Shown here: positions 37,955-49,700 of the stretch, in pieces
How positions within the stretch are numbered: position 1 is the first letter of the stretch
Layout of the letters: each line of letters begins with the position of its first letter
DNA from: Cristatella mucedo
Taxonomy: Eukaryota > Bryozoa > Phylactolaemata > Cristatellidae
NCBI GenBank assembly: GCA_009760855.2
Contig: WPIO01000014.1
Coordinates: 6,367,001-6,431,000 of the forward strand
Length of the DNA: 64,000 bases
Direction: 5' to 3'
Notes under the pieces: generated by a model
Told to the model about the DNA's origin: nothing
The model's database searches: none
The model's input: the letters and a program-made list of their open reading frames with translations, nothing else
Program-made: the position numbers and the translations under genes

Positions 37955-38090
37955 TCATCTGTAGAGCACTCTAAGAGAACCGAATCTCTATTCAAGCACC
38001 TCATGTATGCCACGGGGCTTGGACCCACGATCTCGGCCAGACCTTGATCGGGGCGAGCACCTTAACCACTTGGCCAAACCAGAATATATA
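37955..38090 (-). mobile_element. SINE family 2, best-preserved copy
   Basis: Read on the minus strand it begins with a textbook tRNA A box (TGGCCAAGTGGTTAAGGTGC). The B-box region follows (GATCGTGGGTCCAAGCCCCG). The tail then reads 'aggtgcttgaatagagattc', 'ggttctcttagagtgctcta' and 'cagatgaatt'. The head resembles tRNA-Ser/Leu-type isoacceptors with TGGCCnAGTGGTTAAGG. The tail corresponds to the LINE family B 3' end. Confidence 0.8.
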
Positions 38091-38148
38091 TCAAATTGAT
38101 AGTGAAACTGTGGCCTGCTAATTTACCCAGATTAGGGTAATCTTATGA

Positions 38149-38187
38149 ATTATCCAGGATTCCTAAATTGTAACGATTAAGAACCGG
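38149..38187 (+). repeat. Dispersed GGTTCC...GGAACC motif (copy 3 of 5)
   Basis: Starts ATTATCC, includes 'ggattcctaaattgtaacga' and ends GAACCGG. Other copies lie at 14,093, 14,667, 40,404 and 63,220, all on the plus strand. The outer parts are imperfect reverse complements, so it can fold into a short hairpin. Confidence 0.55.
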
Positions 38188-40740
38188 AAATTTCAAAATC
38201 TACGGTTTAGATCCTATAAAAAGAAATCGGGAGCGATGGTCGATCATTGGTACGCTACGGCTGAGGCTATGCACGAGTGTCTTTCTCTGGCTTTGGAATC
38301 TATCGGTCTGCGTTTGCGAAATTGACTCGCCATTAATATATGGGCATTCCTGAGTTCTGCCGTTCTCCGCCATCGCCGGTTCCGATACATGCGTCTATCG
38401 GTGAAGCAGTTACGACTTCCCAGCCGTACTTCGAAGCACCAGCTTCACCAGTGTCTGTCAAACGTCTGCAAGGAATAGTGTTAGTTACGCAGGCCATATT
38501 TGTGTCGAAGGACTCGAGTTCAGGGGCCGCAGCTGCATATTCGTAGCCATTTATGTCAGAAGTGTTGGATAATTGCAGATAACCCTTGGAAGTCAGCTTG
38601 AGCTAATTCAATTGCTACTGACGCTTTTGGCGTGCATTGTACCTGAAATGTGATTTACTATTCGGACCGGTTCAAGAGAAGCACCAGTCGTGGAACTAGG
38701 CTCGTATAACCTTAGTTGGCAACGTAATTCGCCAAAAATTGGGGCTTCAGATAATTCCATCTGAACTTCTGAGATTTAAGGAGTAGTGCTTAATAGAAAT
38801 ACTGCGAGTTACAAAATAATGTTGGTTAGAACTTCAGAGAACTGTAAAGCAGGCTCGTGCCAGTTAGCTAAAGATGCAGCATTCACAGCAGAGCAGTGAT
38901 TTATGCATATTTTTATGAGAGTTGGGTTATTCGAAATGAAAAGCTAATGATGCCGGGAGCAAAACTCAATAGCAACTATAGTAAATGGTTTTGCTGACAA
39001 ACAGCCTTAGGAGAGTGATGCTGCGTTTACTATAAGTCTGGAACATGAATAAGTAAAATAATAAAAGGCAGTAGAATTCAACTTACTACTTTTAATCCAG
39101 AACGTTTCAGAGCGCCGGTAGGTAACAACTGTAGCTCAGATGCACGCCAAATTTCTAGATCCACATGGCCACATGAAAGCCCAATATACCACTTGGGATA
39201 CTGGAGTATACGATTTTCTATTAAGAGCATATAACCGGCTGCAAGTAACGTTTAGCCGAAGATGCGACGAACTCTATTGTCAAACTCTAACTTTAAGATC
39301 GTTCTTCCTCTGCAGGTCATTGTTGCTATGGAGCCACTTAAGTAACTTCACTTAGTAACTTAAGTAGCTTGCTTTGAGACTGAAACATATGAAAAACCTG
39401 ATGTTGTGATAAACTGCTGCTTTGATACTAATATAGCTGCTTTGCCATATGCAGTCATTCTAGTTATAGTTACTGCACTATAAGTCGTGTAACTCTTGTC
39501 AACTCTCTTTACGTGCTCATAGAGGAACGGTGTTGCGCAAAGTTCTGCTTGGTGGCAGTGCTTTATGTCATATCAAGCAGTATAATAGTGAAGACTACTT
39601 TCCTAATTAATAGTTTGCGTTTTAACGATGCCTTGCATTAATCGTCTCGAGAAGCTTTTTCTCTTACTTTTCAGGGTATATGTTTTGCTTCATCTGGAGT
39701 AATTCCATCGAGATTCGAACTTGGGGAATGCAACGTCACAACCCGTGTGCTTCCGAATGTCAACCAGCTTCACGAGGTTAAAGCCATGTTACTTGTTTTG
39801 AGTTGGTATGTCGTACAAGAAAATGGATTGGGCTTATCGTCCATGTCACACAGTAACTTAATTTTCTACTCGTCTTAGAAAGCCTGCAAGTAAGTAAGTG
39901 CTACAAGATCTGCTGATTGTTGCCAATTCTAGGCAGCAAACAGCCCAATTGCAATTGCACGGTAGACAAGTCCGGATTGGTGAGGAGATTTTAAGGATGA
40001 GCATGCAGTGTTGCGGTTCAATCGCTCGTGCTACGGTGCATGGAGGTTTGCCGCTCCCAGTGTTGCGTGCCCTAATCTTTTTTTCTTCTAAAGTTTTGAA
40101 ATCGTTGCAGGTAGCGTATCCTATAGGGCTAAAACTACATGTCTTCACCAGTCTCAGTCTATGCGGATGACCTGAAGCCAGTGATTGTGGGCGCACCGGT
40201 GCTCAATTCCATGGTGCGATGGCTTTCATTGATAATGTAGACAAGGTAACTACAACAAGTGATGGGAACACGGCCTCTAAAAATTCTCTGTAGCAATTTC
40301 TGTTAGAGCCTTAGGAGGTGCAGAAGCCCAAGGTTAAAATCTGCCAGAAACAGTTATTAAAACGTTGGAATACTACATCAGACTGGTAATGACAGCCATA
40401 GAGATTATTAACGGTTCCTGAATTCCAGACTATAGGAACCGGAGATGTCGTTTGTAATAATTGTGCTGCTTTGGGCTGCGAAGGTACTTCAATGTAATGA
40501 CCGATGCAGCCAGCATACACAAGCCTCTGTGGCTATAAATAGACTAGCGTACGTTAACGACGTGAACTGTCATGTTGAGGCACGTGCACTTTTAATTGCT
40601 GCCTTTTTTTACTAAAGTTGAGAAGCTTCTTTCATGTACCAAGGCACGATCTTAAGCTAGCGTGGTATTTGTCGTACGTCTGAAAGGAACGGGACCCGTA
40701 GCGTGCTCTGTAGTTAGGGCATAGGACTTGCGTTCAGGAG
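38188..40740. other. No gene; one more motif copy at 40,404-40,442
   Basis: AT-richer unique-looking DNA with short frames only. At 40,404-40,442 the motif appears in its most symmetrical form, with GGTTCCTGAATTCC on the left and ATAGGAACCGG on the right. The stretch just after 38,340 ('gggcattcctgagttctgcc') resembles 14,940-14,970, suggesting one longer repeat family. Confidence 0.4.
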
Positions 40741-40759
40741 CATTTGCAGTACAGTATCA

Positions 40760-42160
40760 TAATACTAGTAACAGTAATAAGAATAAATTTGTATAGTACC
40801 TCAGAGAACTGAATCTCGTTCTAGGCACTGAACAGATGCTGTAAAAAAGCATGACCGAATGGTCAGTGAGTGGTAACATTCGCAGTGTCATCAAGCATAA
40901 CAGGCGTGACATGCACAGGATCATCCTATAAATATGGTTAGTAGTAGCGGGAACAGTGTCAGCACGCATGAGCACAAATGAATCACAAAGTCACACTAAA
41001 TGCTCTGATAAATAGGTTTGTTTTAAGCTTCTTTTGAAATGTCGGAGTGTCAGGGGTTGTCGTGACATTAGTCGGGAGTGAGTTCCAGGCTTTGGGAGCA
41101 TATTAAGTAAATTCACGGTCTCCATAGGATTTGAGGTTCGCACGAGGTTTATCTAAACAATTTGAGTCAGAACAGCGGGTTGTACGAAGCTTGGTCTGGT
41201 GAGCGAGTAGCTCTGATAGGTAGGCTGAAGCCAGAGAAATAAGAGACCTTAATGTAAGCTACAAAACCTTGAAGTCGATAAGCTGCTTGATTGGGAGCCG
41301 GTGCCGCTTGGCGAAAAGTGGTGTGATGTGGCAAATGTGATGCTCACGACAGACAAGCCTAGCTGCAGAGTTTTGCACCAGCTGCAATCGCCTGATCGCA
41401 CATGCTGGTAGGCCAGTAAGCAGTGAGTTACAGAAGTCAAGACGGGATGTCACAAATGCACGGACCAATTTAGATGTAGTTTCCCAGCTAAGAAAGACAG
41501 AGTTTTAGCAGTATTTTGTAGCTGACAGAACACAGATTTGACTATGGAGCTGATGTGTTTATGTAGTGAAAGGTCACTTATGAACAAGACACCTACATTT
41601 CGTGAAGTTAAAACAGGAGATACGTTGGAAGAGCCAATTTTGAGTGATAATATTTACAGTTTTAGAGTCACACTTGGTTTGCCCATAACTCGTAAGTTGG
41701 TTTTGCTGCCATTTAACTGGAGAAGGCTAGGTGCCATTCATTTATGGATGTCAGAAAAACATCCACCAAGGGTGTGTGGAGAATTCAATGTGCCTGAGGG
41801 CTGTGTGGGATCAAAGCAAGGGTACAACTGAGTGTCATCTGCATAGAAGTGAAAGCTCAGATTGTGCTTGGTGATCGCACTGGTAAGAGGCGAAGTAAAC
41901 TGTGAAAAGAAGTAGATCGAGCTTCAGCGGTTCTTTGGATGACATTGTCCATTCAAATCAACACTCTGGAGTCTCCCACCGAGATATGATCTGAACCATT
42001 GCAGTGCAGTGCTAGTGATGCCCAGGCAAGATAAGAAGCGCTCAAGAAGAACTTTTTGTTCAATTGTATCAAGCGCTGTCGAAAGATCAAGCAAAACAAC
42101 CAGAGACACATTACCCAGACCTGCAGCCCTGAGAAGGTCGTCATGCACCGTAAGCAACGT
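40760..42160 (-). mobile_element. LINE family B, minus strand, 5'-truncated and internally degraded
   Basis: The tail lies at about 40,775-40,850 ('aaatttgtatagtacctcag', 'tctaggcactgaacagatgc'). Further along the minus strand: TSRLDFCNSLLTGLPACAIR and SAARLVCREHHICHITPLFA (about 41,300-41,465), then the motif-A block VVLLDLSTALDTIEQKVLLE (about 42,045-42,105). The catalytic FYADD region is reduced to about 41,830-41,860. It is 5'-truncated near 42,165. The protein similarity to the copy at 22,640-24,740 is close. Confidence 0.85.
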
Positions 42161-42374
42161 TGACGTTCGTAACTTTATTTAGGCTTCTATTACAATCCTC
42201 CCTGAGGAGGGCCTAGCTGTAAGGTAAGGGTGGAGAAAAAATGCCGTGCAAAGTCGGCCATATTATGACAGTAATAAAGAAGTTCATGATCCGTGAAAGT
42301 TAATTAGCAGCCAGATGTCATAATCAAAAGTGTAGACTGTGTAAAGACCTACTCGGAGTTATAGCTAAAAAAAA

Positions 42375-42535
42375 TCTTGGCTGATTTAACAGCCTCTTTT
42401 GTATAGCGGCAGAAGAGCCTTATTGGTTATTACCACCGCTTGCAATAGGCAATCCAGGATCGCCCAACTGCAGGATTCGAACCCACTACCGTGGTCGTGG
42501 AAAGCGAACACCTTACCTCCTGGGCTATCACGGCC
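42375..42535 (-). mobile_element. SINE family 1, nearly full length, minus strand
   Basis: The plus strand runs tail ('ggctgatttaacagcctctt'), body ('agcggcagaagagccttatt'), B box ('caggattcgaacccactacc') and A box ('taccTCCTGGGCTATCACGG' near 42,515). Well preserved. Confidence 0.85.
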
Positions 42536-44800
42536 GTCAGTGAGTCAGTTGTAGGCTGCTGCTGCAGCCGTGCACACGTGCCTCTCCACGGCTTTTGGAA
42601 CGCACTGTTTTACATTAAGCACATGGTCTTTTTTATTAAGGGGCGAGTGCTCTTTATTGCTGCTGTGCTCTGCTACCGTCCGAATTCCTGATTTTATTGG
42701 TGCAGCATCTACCATTCGTTAGCCGTGCTTCAAGGCATTACCTTCAGCAATATCTGTCAAGCATCTGCCAACGACTAGCACCTGATACGAGAATTGAGTT
42801 TGCCTTTAGGGGGGGGGGGGGTGACAGACCTCGGTTCGAGAGCCGCTATGAGTTTGAAACAATATACCATTGGGTGGTTAAGATGTGCGCCGCATAAATT
42901 CGTCTGCCGGTTCTGTTGCATCATTATCAGGACTTCTATCAGCTGACTCTAGCGGAGCCCATTCCACAAAGTTCCAGAGTGATATAGTGTTCAATCGCCA
43001 ATCGAAGTTCTGGTGCTCAATCTCGTGCAAGAGGGCGTGGATGGGATGGAAACCGAGCACAGAAAACGAGTTCGACACAATCCCATGACTCCTCAGCACA
43101 AAGCATGTGTGATTAAATGGCACACCAACAGGCCGCAAGCAGCGTATAAGGGCAGCACTGCTTACTAGGTAACGAGGTTGTCAGGTGTCAGTGCCAAGTC
43201 AGCTAGCAGCTGCCTGACTGACGGACAGAACTGCTCGAAAGCTGGCACCAAGACAACCGAAAATGCCTTCGTCGGCAACGTTCATGTCCCATGCCAACAC
43301 TTTCTAACTTCCGGAAATGTCAGGCGTACTAGCTACATCACGCAGCAGCTGAGCACCCGGACTATACAAACACGGTTACATCAAAGGCGAAGCAATGAGC
43401 AGTAACTAATATTGACTATTCGCGAGGCTTCCAGGGGTTGTCACCTATCCAAGTAGGATTCATACGCCTTGTACGTAACGAAAGGGGGTGCTGATTCAAT
43501 CCTTTTTTCTCGGATCTACGATTTTCCAGTTGGCGATAATACATTAAGAGTGAAAAAAGCTCTCTTCCAGAATGGCGAGAAACGTGTATGTCCTTTGACA
43601 AAACGAGCACCATCTCCGACCCACTTCACTTGAGCAGCTTGCAACGGTTGCAAAAAATCAAAGCGGAAAAGAGTGGAGGCTGAATAGAGAAGAAGAATCT
43701 CAGATGTCCCACCCGTCCATGTCTAAGTAAATGGATTTAAAAGTGTTCGACCGACGATATCGTCTGCTTTCGTTGTGCTACCGCTGCCTTAAGCAAATAT
43801 AACACTTTGACTGCTTGCCGTCTGCACTTTTGGTCGCGAAATGAATTATTTATTGTGTGACAAGTTCTGCTCAAGTCTGTAGGTGTTCAGATCATCGTAT
43901 AGTCATTACACTGGCATATCTCCACAAAGCATTCACCATCAATGATAATAACTGGAGCTTAGGGCTACTAGCGACGGATTTCTTACGACCTGCCATAGCT
44001 CGATTCGGTTGTATTTACAGCAATGAAAACTAATAATAACTCCTGGCTTGAGCGTGCATGCCAACGCCGGCGAGTAAGTCAGCCATCTTCTGCTCTTATG
44101 GTCTGTTTCAACAAAGAAAACTTGAATGTGTGCTCAGTGGTTCCGCTTGACGAAAGACCTAGTAAGCCGTCATATAAGGGGCTGTGAGGGGGACTTCACT
44201 TCTATATATGGCGATCATGAATGCTTCCTCCAGCCTGCTTGGCGATTTCCCTCAACCGAGTTCATGTGGGTGGTGCTGCATTGTTAGGGATTTCCTGCTA
44301 GTGCCATATCTGCTTATCTCAGAGCTGCAGCCAATATTCTATTTTTTTTATTAGTAAAATTGCGATTAATCGTGCCAGTGTTTCATTTTACTTTGCACAT
44401 TAGGAGTACACACTCTTAAGCTCTAAGTATCCGTACTTATTTCTTTAACTTTTATCATTGTCATTTATTGCTAGGATTTGAAAGGTGTGTTATGCAGATA
44501 CATAAGCATACAAAGTTATGATCGATAAACACATCGCACATCTAAGTCACCAGCGATTGCTACTCAATGTAAGGTTGCAAATATAGGAAATGTTGAAATG
44601 GTTTATTAGATGGAGGAGGTTCAACTTACGATGACGAGGCTAGTCATTAATTTTTCTGGCACTACGAATCACTTTGTGAAGTAATATAGCTCTTTTTGGC
44701 TGCCTAATGGTTTAAATATGTACAAGCCCCGAGTGTCCACTGAGATACACTAACCACAAGGAGGCACCCCTTTGCTAGATAGTAAAAACGTATGAGGTAT
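42536..44800. other. No gene recognised; contains a G13 run
   Basis: AT-rich to average DNA with short frames only. A G13 homopolymer lies at 42,809-42,821. Confidence 0.4.
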
Positions 44801-44802
44801 AG

Positions 44803-44803
<1 letters not shown>

Positions 44804-44834
<31 letters not shown>
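44804..44834. repeat. (TA)n microsatellite
   Basis: About 15 uninterrupted TA units. Confidence 0.95.
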
Positions 44835-44839
<5 letters not shown>

Positions 44840-44929
44840 GACTATAGGCACATCAAAATCCAGTTATACACGTGCAATGCGAAATTGAACGGCTGCGGTC
44901 ATTGCGGGTTGCATTAGTGTAATAAATTA

Positions 44930-45275
44930 GCTGTTCCATTCCTGGCTTCAAGACCGTTGTCGACTGAAGTTTTAGCTCTGCAGGTCCTAGACTGGAGCTC
45001 GTTTCCACAATTCTTACGCAACGACAACTACTCTCCTACTGCCGACTGTGGCTCATCCTTTTCAGCAGTCCTGGGCTGCTACTTCAATACTACTCACTAC
45101 CTCTACTGCTCGCCTGACTCTGCCATGTTTCTCACTTTCTCTATGTTTCGTGACATAAAAGTTTTTTGGCTACCGAGTGCGTACCAAAAGCCGCTTAGGC
45201 TGAGTGTGCTATACAAAACTCTCCAAAACACCCACATAGTCTTTGTGGAGTTACAGACCGAGAAACTTACGTTAT
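44930..45275 (+). mobile_element. LINE family A, 3' end
   Basis: Matches 9,715-10,075 of the family A copy: 'agctctgcaggtcctagact', 'gactctgccatgtttctcac', 'tacagaccgagaaacttacg'. It contains the C-terminal residue of the RT gene and the 3' UTR only, with small deletions. Confidence 0.85.
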
Positions 45276-45679
45276 TTGCAGACAATCCTTCAGTATATAA
45301 TGCAGACCTATATAATATAGATAATGAAATTTCAATGCATGCTCTATGCCCATTAGTTCGCAACGATGAGGCTATGCTTTCGCTAGTGTAGCAAGTGACG
45401 AGTCTGAGACAAGACCGAACCCAAACGGATTTGCAGATTAGTCTCAATGTAATACAACTTAGTGGCCAAATGAACGAATAACCACACGGCCGGGCAGGGA
45501 AAAACCTCAAGGCTGAGGCAAGTCAATGTTCCAGATAATCATTGCTCTCCCAATGATAATTTGCTGGGGTGCATTAACATTTCGTGTTATTCACAAGACG
45601 AATCCCTTAGCTGGAAATAGCAAAACTAATAGGGCTGACAAATCTGAGTCGGCTGCCACAATTCGGTTCGAATGCACCG

Positions 45680-46060
45680 TTAGTAAAGAACGCTTTTCTA
45701 CCTTCGGTGTCCACCTGCAATGACATTAAAACATTCAAGTCTCAGCTCAAATTGCATGCGATCCTCTCAGCTCTCCCTTCGCCACAGGTAACATGTCTTT
45801 GCCCTGTGTGCTTTTCGTGTGCATGATTTAGTGAAGGGAACATGGGTCATACTAACCATGGGTCATACTAACCAAGCAGCTTCAGGTGTCTACTTGTGTG
45901 CTTTAGGATGCTGTCCTATCATGATGCTAGCTTTCTTTTGCTTACTTGTCGAAGCATGATACCATAAGTGTCATTAACCCTTGGTTATGGATTCTCTTGC
46001 AGCGACTTGTACAACAAGAAGACAGACATTTAGTCCTCTTAGGGCTTTATACAAACGACC
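45680..46060 (+). mobile_element. LINE family B, degenerate 3' end
   Basis: A C-terminal coding echo (NDIKTFKSQLKLHA, about 45,724-45,765) precedes a decayed family end ('gacatttagtcctcttaggg', 'ctttatacaaacgacc'). A short direct duplication ('catgggtcatactaac' twice, about 45,841-45,874) lies inside it. Confidence 0.6.
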
Positions 46061-46617
46061 TATCACTATTTACTATAATTGAAATCACAACACAGCCTTC
46101 CCTAAATCGACAAGATAAAGTGAAATCCGGGCAGGACTGACATATCAACCCTATGCTTGGCCTAATTCTTAGAGCCGTACACATAGGAAGATTTAACACC
46201 ATCAAGCGTTCACCCTATTTTTAAAATTAAACCCGTGTCTGTATACTGCACCAGCCACTCTGTGATCAAGTCAGTGGGAGCTTGAAGTAGAGAACTTTAC
46301 CAGCATGTACCAAGCTTCGTAGGTAAATGAATTCCAGTAATCCAAGCTATCTGGATAGTAGAGAAAATCTCATTGAAACACGCAAGCCTGCTAATACTAA
46401 CGTATCAGATAAAGTGAGAGAGCAACAAGGCTAATCGGCTCTCAAGGCGTATCTTCTCACCATCGGATCAAGTTTAAAAAATATATTCACACTGGTATAC
46501 TAAGTCAGTTGGCCAAATTTCTGTAAAGGCAAAGAAGCATACAGACAACTGAAAACCAGTTTTCAAGAAGAAATGTGATTTATAAATACCAACACCATAA
46601 CTTTTTAGTAACACAAG

Positions 46618-46623
46618 TTTAAT
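46618..46623 (-). terminator. Possible poly(A) signal of the MTCH2-like gene
   Basis: ATTAAA on the minus strand, about 165 bases after the stop codon of the MTCH2-like gene. This is the common variant of AATAAA. No AATAAA was seen closer to the stop. Sequence alone cannot confirm use. Confidence 0.3.
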
Positions 46624-46786
46624 TAAAAGCTTTAGCGCTGTCAGTTACTTGTGCACGATTGCTAACCCTGTCAAGCTCTTCAAAAATAGCAGGGCTCAAA
46701 TATCATGATACAGAAGAACCCGGCTCCACCAGGCAGCTACAGGGACATCACACGTCATGTAGCTTGTACAGAATCAGCAGATTATC

Positions 46787-49700
46787 TTAATCAGCTTTAC
46801 CATGAACCGGTCGATAGAACATGCTAGCACCACGCTTGAGCTCATTCTGTAACAAAGCAAAATTGCGAAGGCAATTAGAACAACACACAGGGGCTGTTGT
46901 CCAGAAGCAAGCCAATAACTGAATAAGCATGATATTGAGTACCTACTTGTCAATGATTAATGCTATGGGCACAGCCACAGCTAGCCATTGTCTTTAGTAC
47001 TGAGTTTAGCACAGTTTTGCTGAAGTGCATATTAAAAGCTAGACCCACACAGTGAGAAATTTTACACATCAACATTCTTCATTGCAACATGATCTGAAAA
47101 CCAGGACCACATTGCAACAACTTCGATGGAGAATAAAAAGATAATGATGCACTCAATATCCCCAAAACTGGCCTTACTCACAGATGCATTCCAAATTATT
47201 GCATGCCACTCATGCTTTATCTCAGGTATCGCTAATATTGTGTACCTTTGCTTACACACTCAAAAGGTGAGCACACAACTAGCAGACACATGCTGGCTAT
47301 AAGCTGAGTTCTTAGAGTTTAGAGTTTCTCACAGTTCTTCTAGTTCTGAGCTCTTTGACCGTTAAAAGCTTAAACATGCATTATATATATATGCAATATC
47401 GCAATATCAATATCATTATATATATGCAATATCGCAATCAGCAGACAAAGAATGCCATGGTGCCGGTAAAAGATCCTTACCCGTTGGGAGAGACTACGCC
47501 AACAGTCCATCCATGAACCATAAAGAGACATACTTGGTGGACTACCAATGGCAAGCCTGCAGGGTAAAGGAAAGGTTAACATCGGTATCAACCACCAGCA
47601 CAGGCAGTTAATAAAAATGAATTACTAAGTACAATTTGAAGCACATCATCTTCTCCAGTCAGATACATCCTTAATGCTCAGCTTACCTAGGAGTGTTCAT
47701 AGCCATGATATTCGAAACAAGCGTGAATGAATAGGTGAACTGAGACACTATCATCTGAAAGTACCATCAAGATAAACGATCAGACATGCTACCATGCAAT
47801 AAATCATGGAGTTATATTCCATTTTAAAAATAACACATTCAATATTTTGGTCAATAGTGATCTACAGATAGCCCACATGCAAGCAGCCTAAAAAGTGACA
47901 GTAGCTTTATCGGAAACGGCCAGAGACTTACATAACAAACAGCAGTGGACAAGCCAAAATCGTTAAATAGTCTTCACAGATCACTCCTAAGGTAAATTCG
48001 AAGATGACATTCCGAGATTCGCACAGTATTCAGAAACTTTACTGATGATCCTTCCAGCACGTCAAAGAAGGCAATAAACTCTCTCAAATTAAAACGATAC
48101 AAATCAACTTAATAATTATGAGCAAGCCTTAGTCAGAACTTAAAAGGCTCAACCCTCAGAATGAGCTTGGCCAGCACACCTTATGTAGCCCCAGCAATTA
48201 ATCTGGATGTCTTGTTCCAAAGTGACCTATCATTAAATGACCATAGCCATGCCCGCCAACTTTCACCTACGTAACACGGTACAAATTTGAGCCTGCATAG
48301 ACGAAATACCAGATCAAAATTGGTCATGGCATTTGGGACGTCCCGTTTCGACTTTTGTAACTTACTCTTGGCTGGTCTTCCCGAAGGGCACCATGATGCT
48401 CAGAGTATGTGCCCAATTCGGCAACTAGGCTTGTCTGTCTGAATGATACACGACAGCCATATTAAATCACTTCTGCAATGGCTGCTATCAATCAGCCAGA
48501 ATATCGACTACAAGGTTATTTCACCCACTTTAAGGTTCCTTCATTCTCTTGCTCCAGCCTACCTATCCGACTTAATTCGTGATCAGGCTTTGCACTGAAC
48601 AACTACCTCACCTCTTATGACTTGTCGTTTAACTATGTGTGCAACCAACCTCGAAGGCTTTGAAGGCCGCGTCTTCATACGTATGGCCCGGTCTATAATC
48701 AATTTTCTGCACCCCCCCCCCCGACTTGAGATATAAAAAGAAGCTAAAAACTACACGTTTCTCACAGATCTGCTCCGTCCGTGTGAATTTGTGTGCTTAT
48801 AAGTGCTGATACTGTATATGATATCACTAAACAACCGATCATCATCATCCCTTTTACACGTTGGAGTGAATAGAACGAGATTTAGTTCTCTAAGGGGGCA
48901 TTATAAACGCCTACTTCTTACTGTAATTATGATGGCTGTGATCTACGTCAGCCGACTTAAACCAAGGTAGCAATGACAGCAGACATGCAACTACTGCTCG
49001 TTTAAAGCTGCCTTAATTTTGACATTGCAAAATCTACAAGCTAGCCGACCTAGAAAGACAAGACTAAGTATCGTTTCCAACATTGGTAATCAGTCGGCCT
49101 TTTACAGCAGATTGCTTGCGATTTTGAGTGGCTATAGAACGTGCTCTTTCTAGAATACAACCACCAAGCCATCATTCACTGTACTGTAAAAGGAAAAAAC
49201 TAGGTAGCACCTTGGAAGTTTGTACACAAGTTTTGGTGTAGTTAATTTGCTTCAGCAATGTCCAGCAAATACACACACAGACATGCAGATGGGGCTGCAG
49301 CCCCCACTGAACTGCTTCTCAAGCCTTAGACAATGTGAGATCAAGCACTCTCGGGAAATTCCTGAGCAAACCAGAAGATGCTCCAACTTGCCACCTGCAA
49401 ACAGACCCTAGAACCCAGCTCACCCTAAGCTCTCTGGATACATGGGATGCTTGGTTGTAACTTAACTGACTTACAAAAAGAAAAATTTAAAGGGCAACCA
49501 CATAGCTATTGACAAAGTCATGGCTGGAATGCTAGGGTACGAACACTCTGTCTCCCCTCGTTCTGGCATCGAACCAATGATCTGGTTAAACTCTATATTC
49601 TTTGTTTGAAAGAAGCAGCATAGTGCCCTCCAGCTGTACAGGCATTTGTAAAGTGCAGGAAACTCCTTCACAGAACCCAGGAAATCGTCGTTCCAATGAG

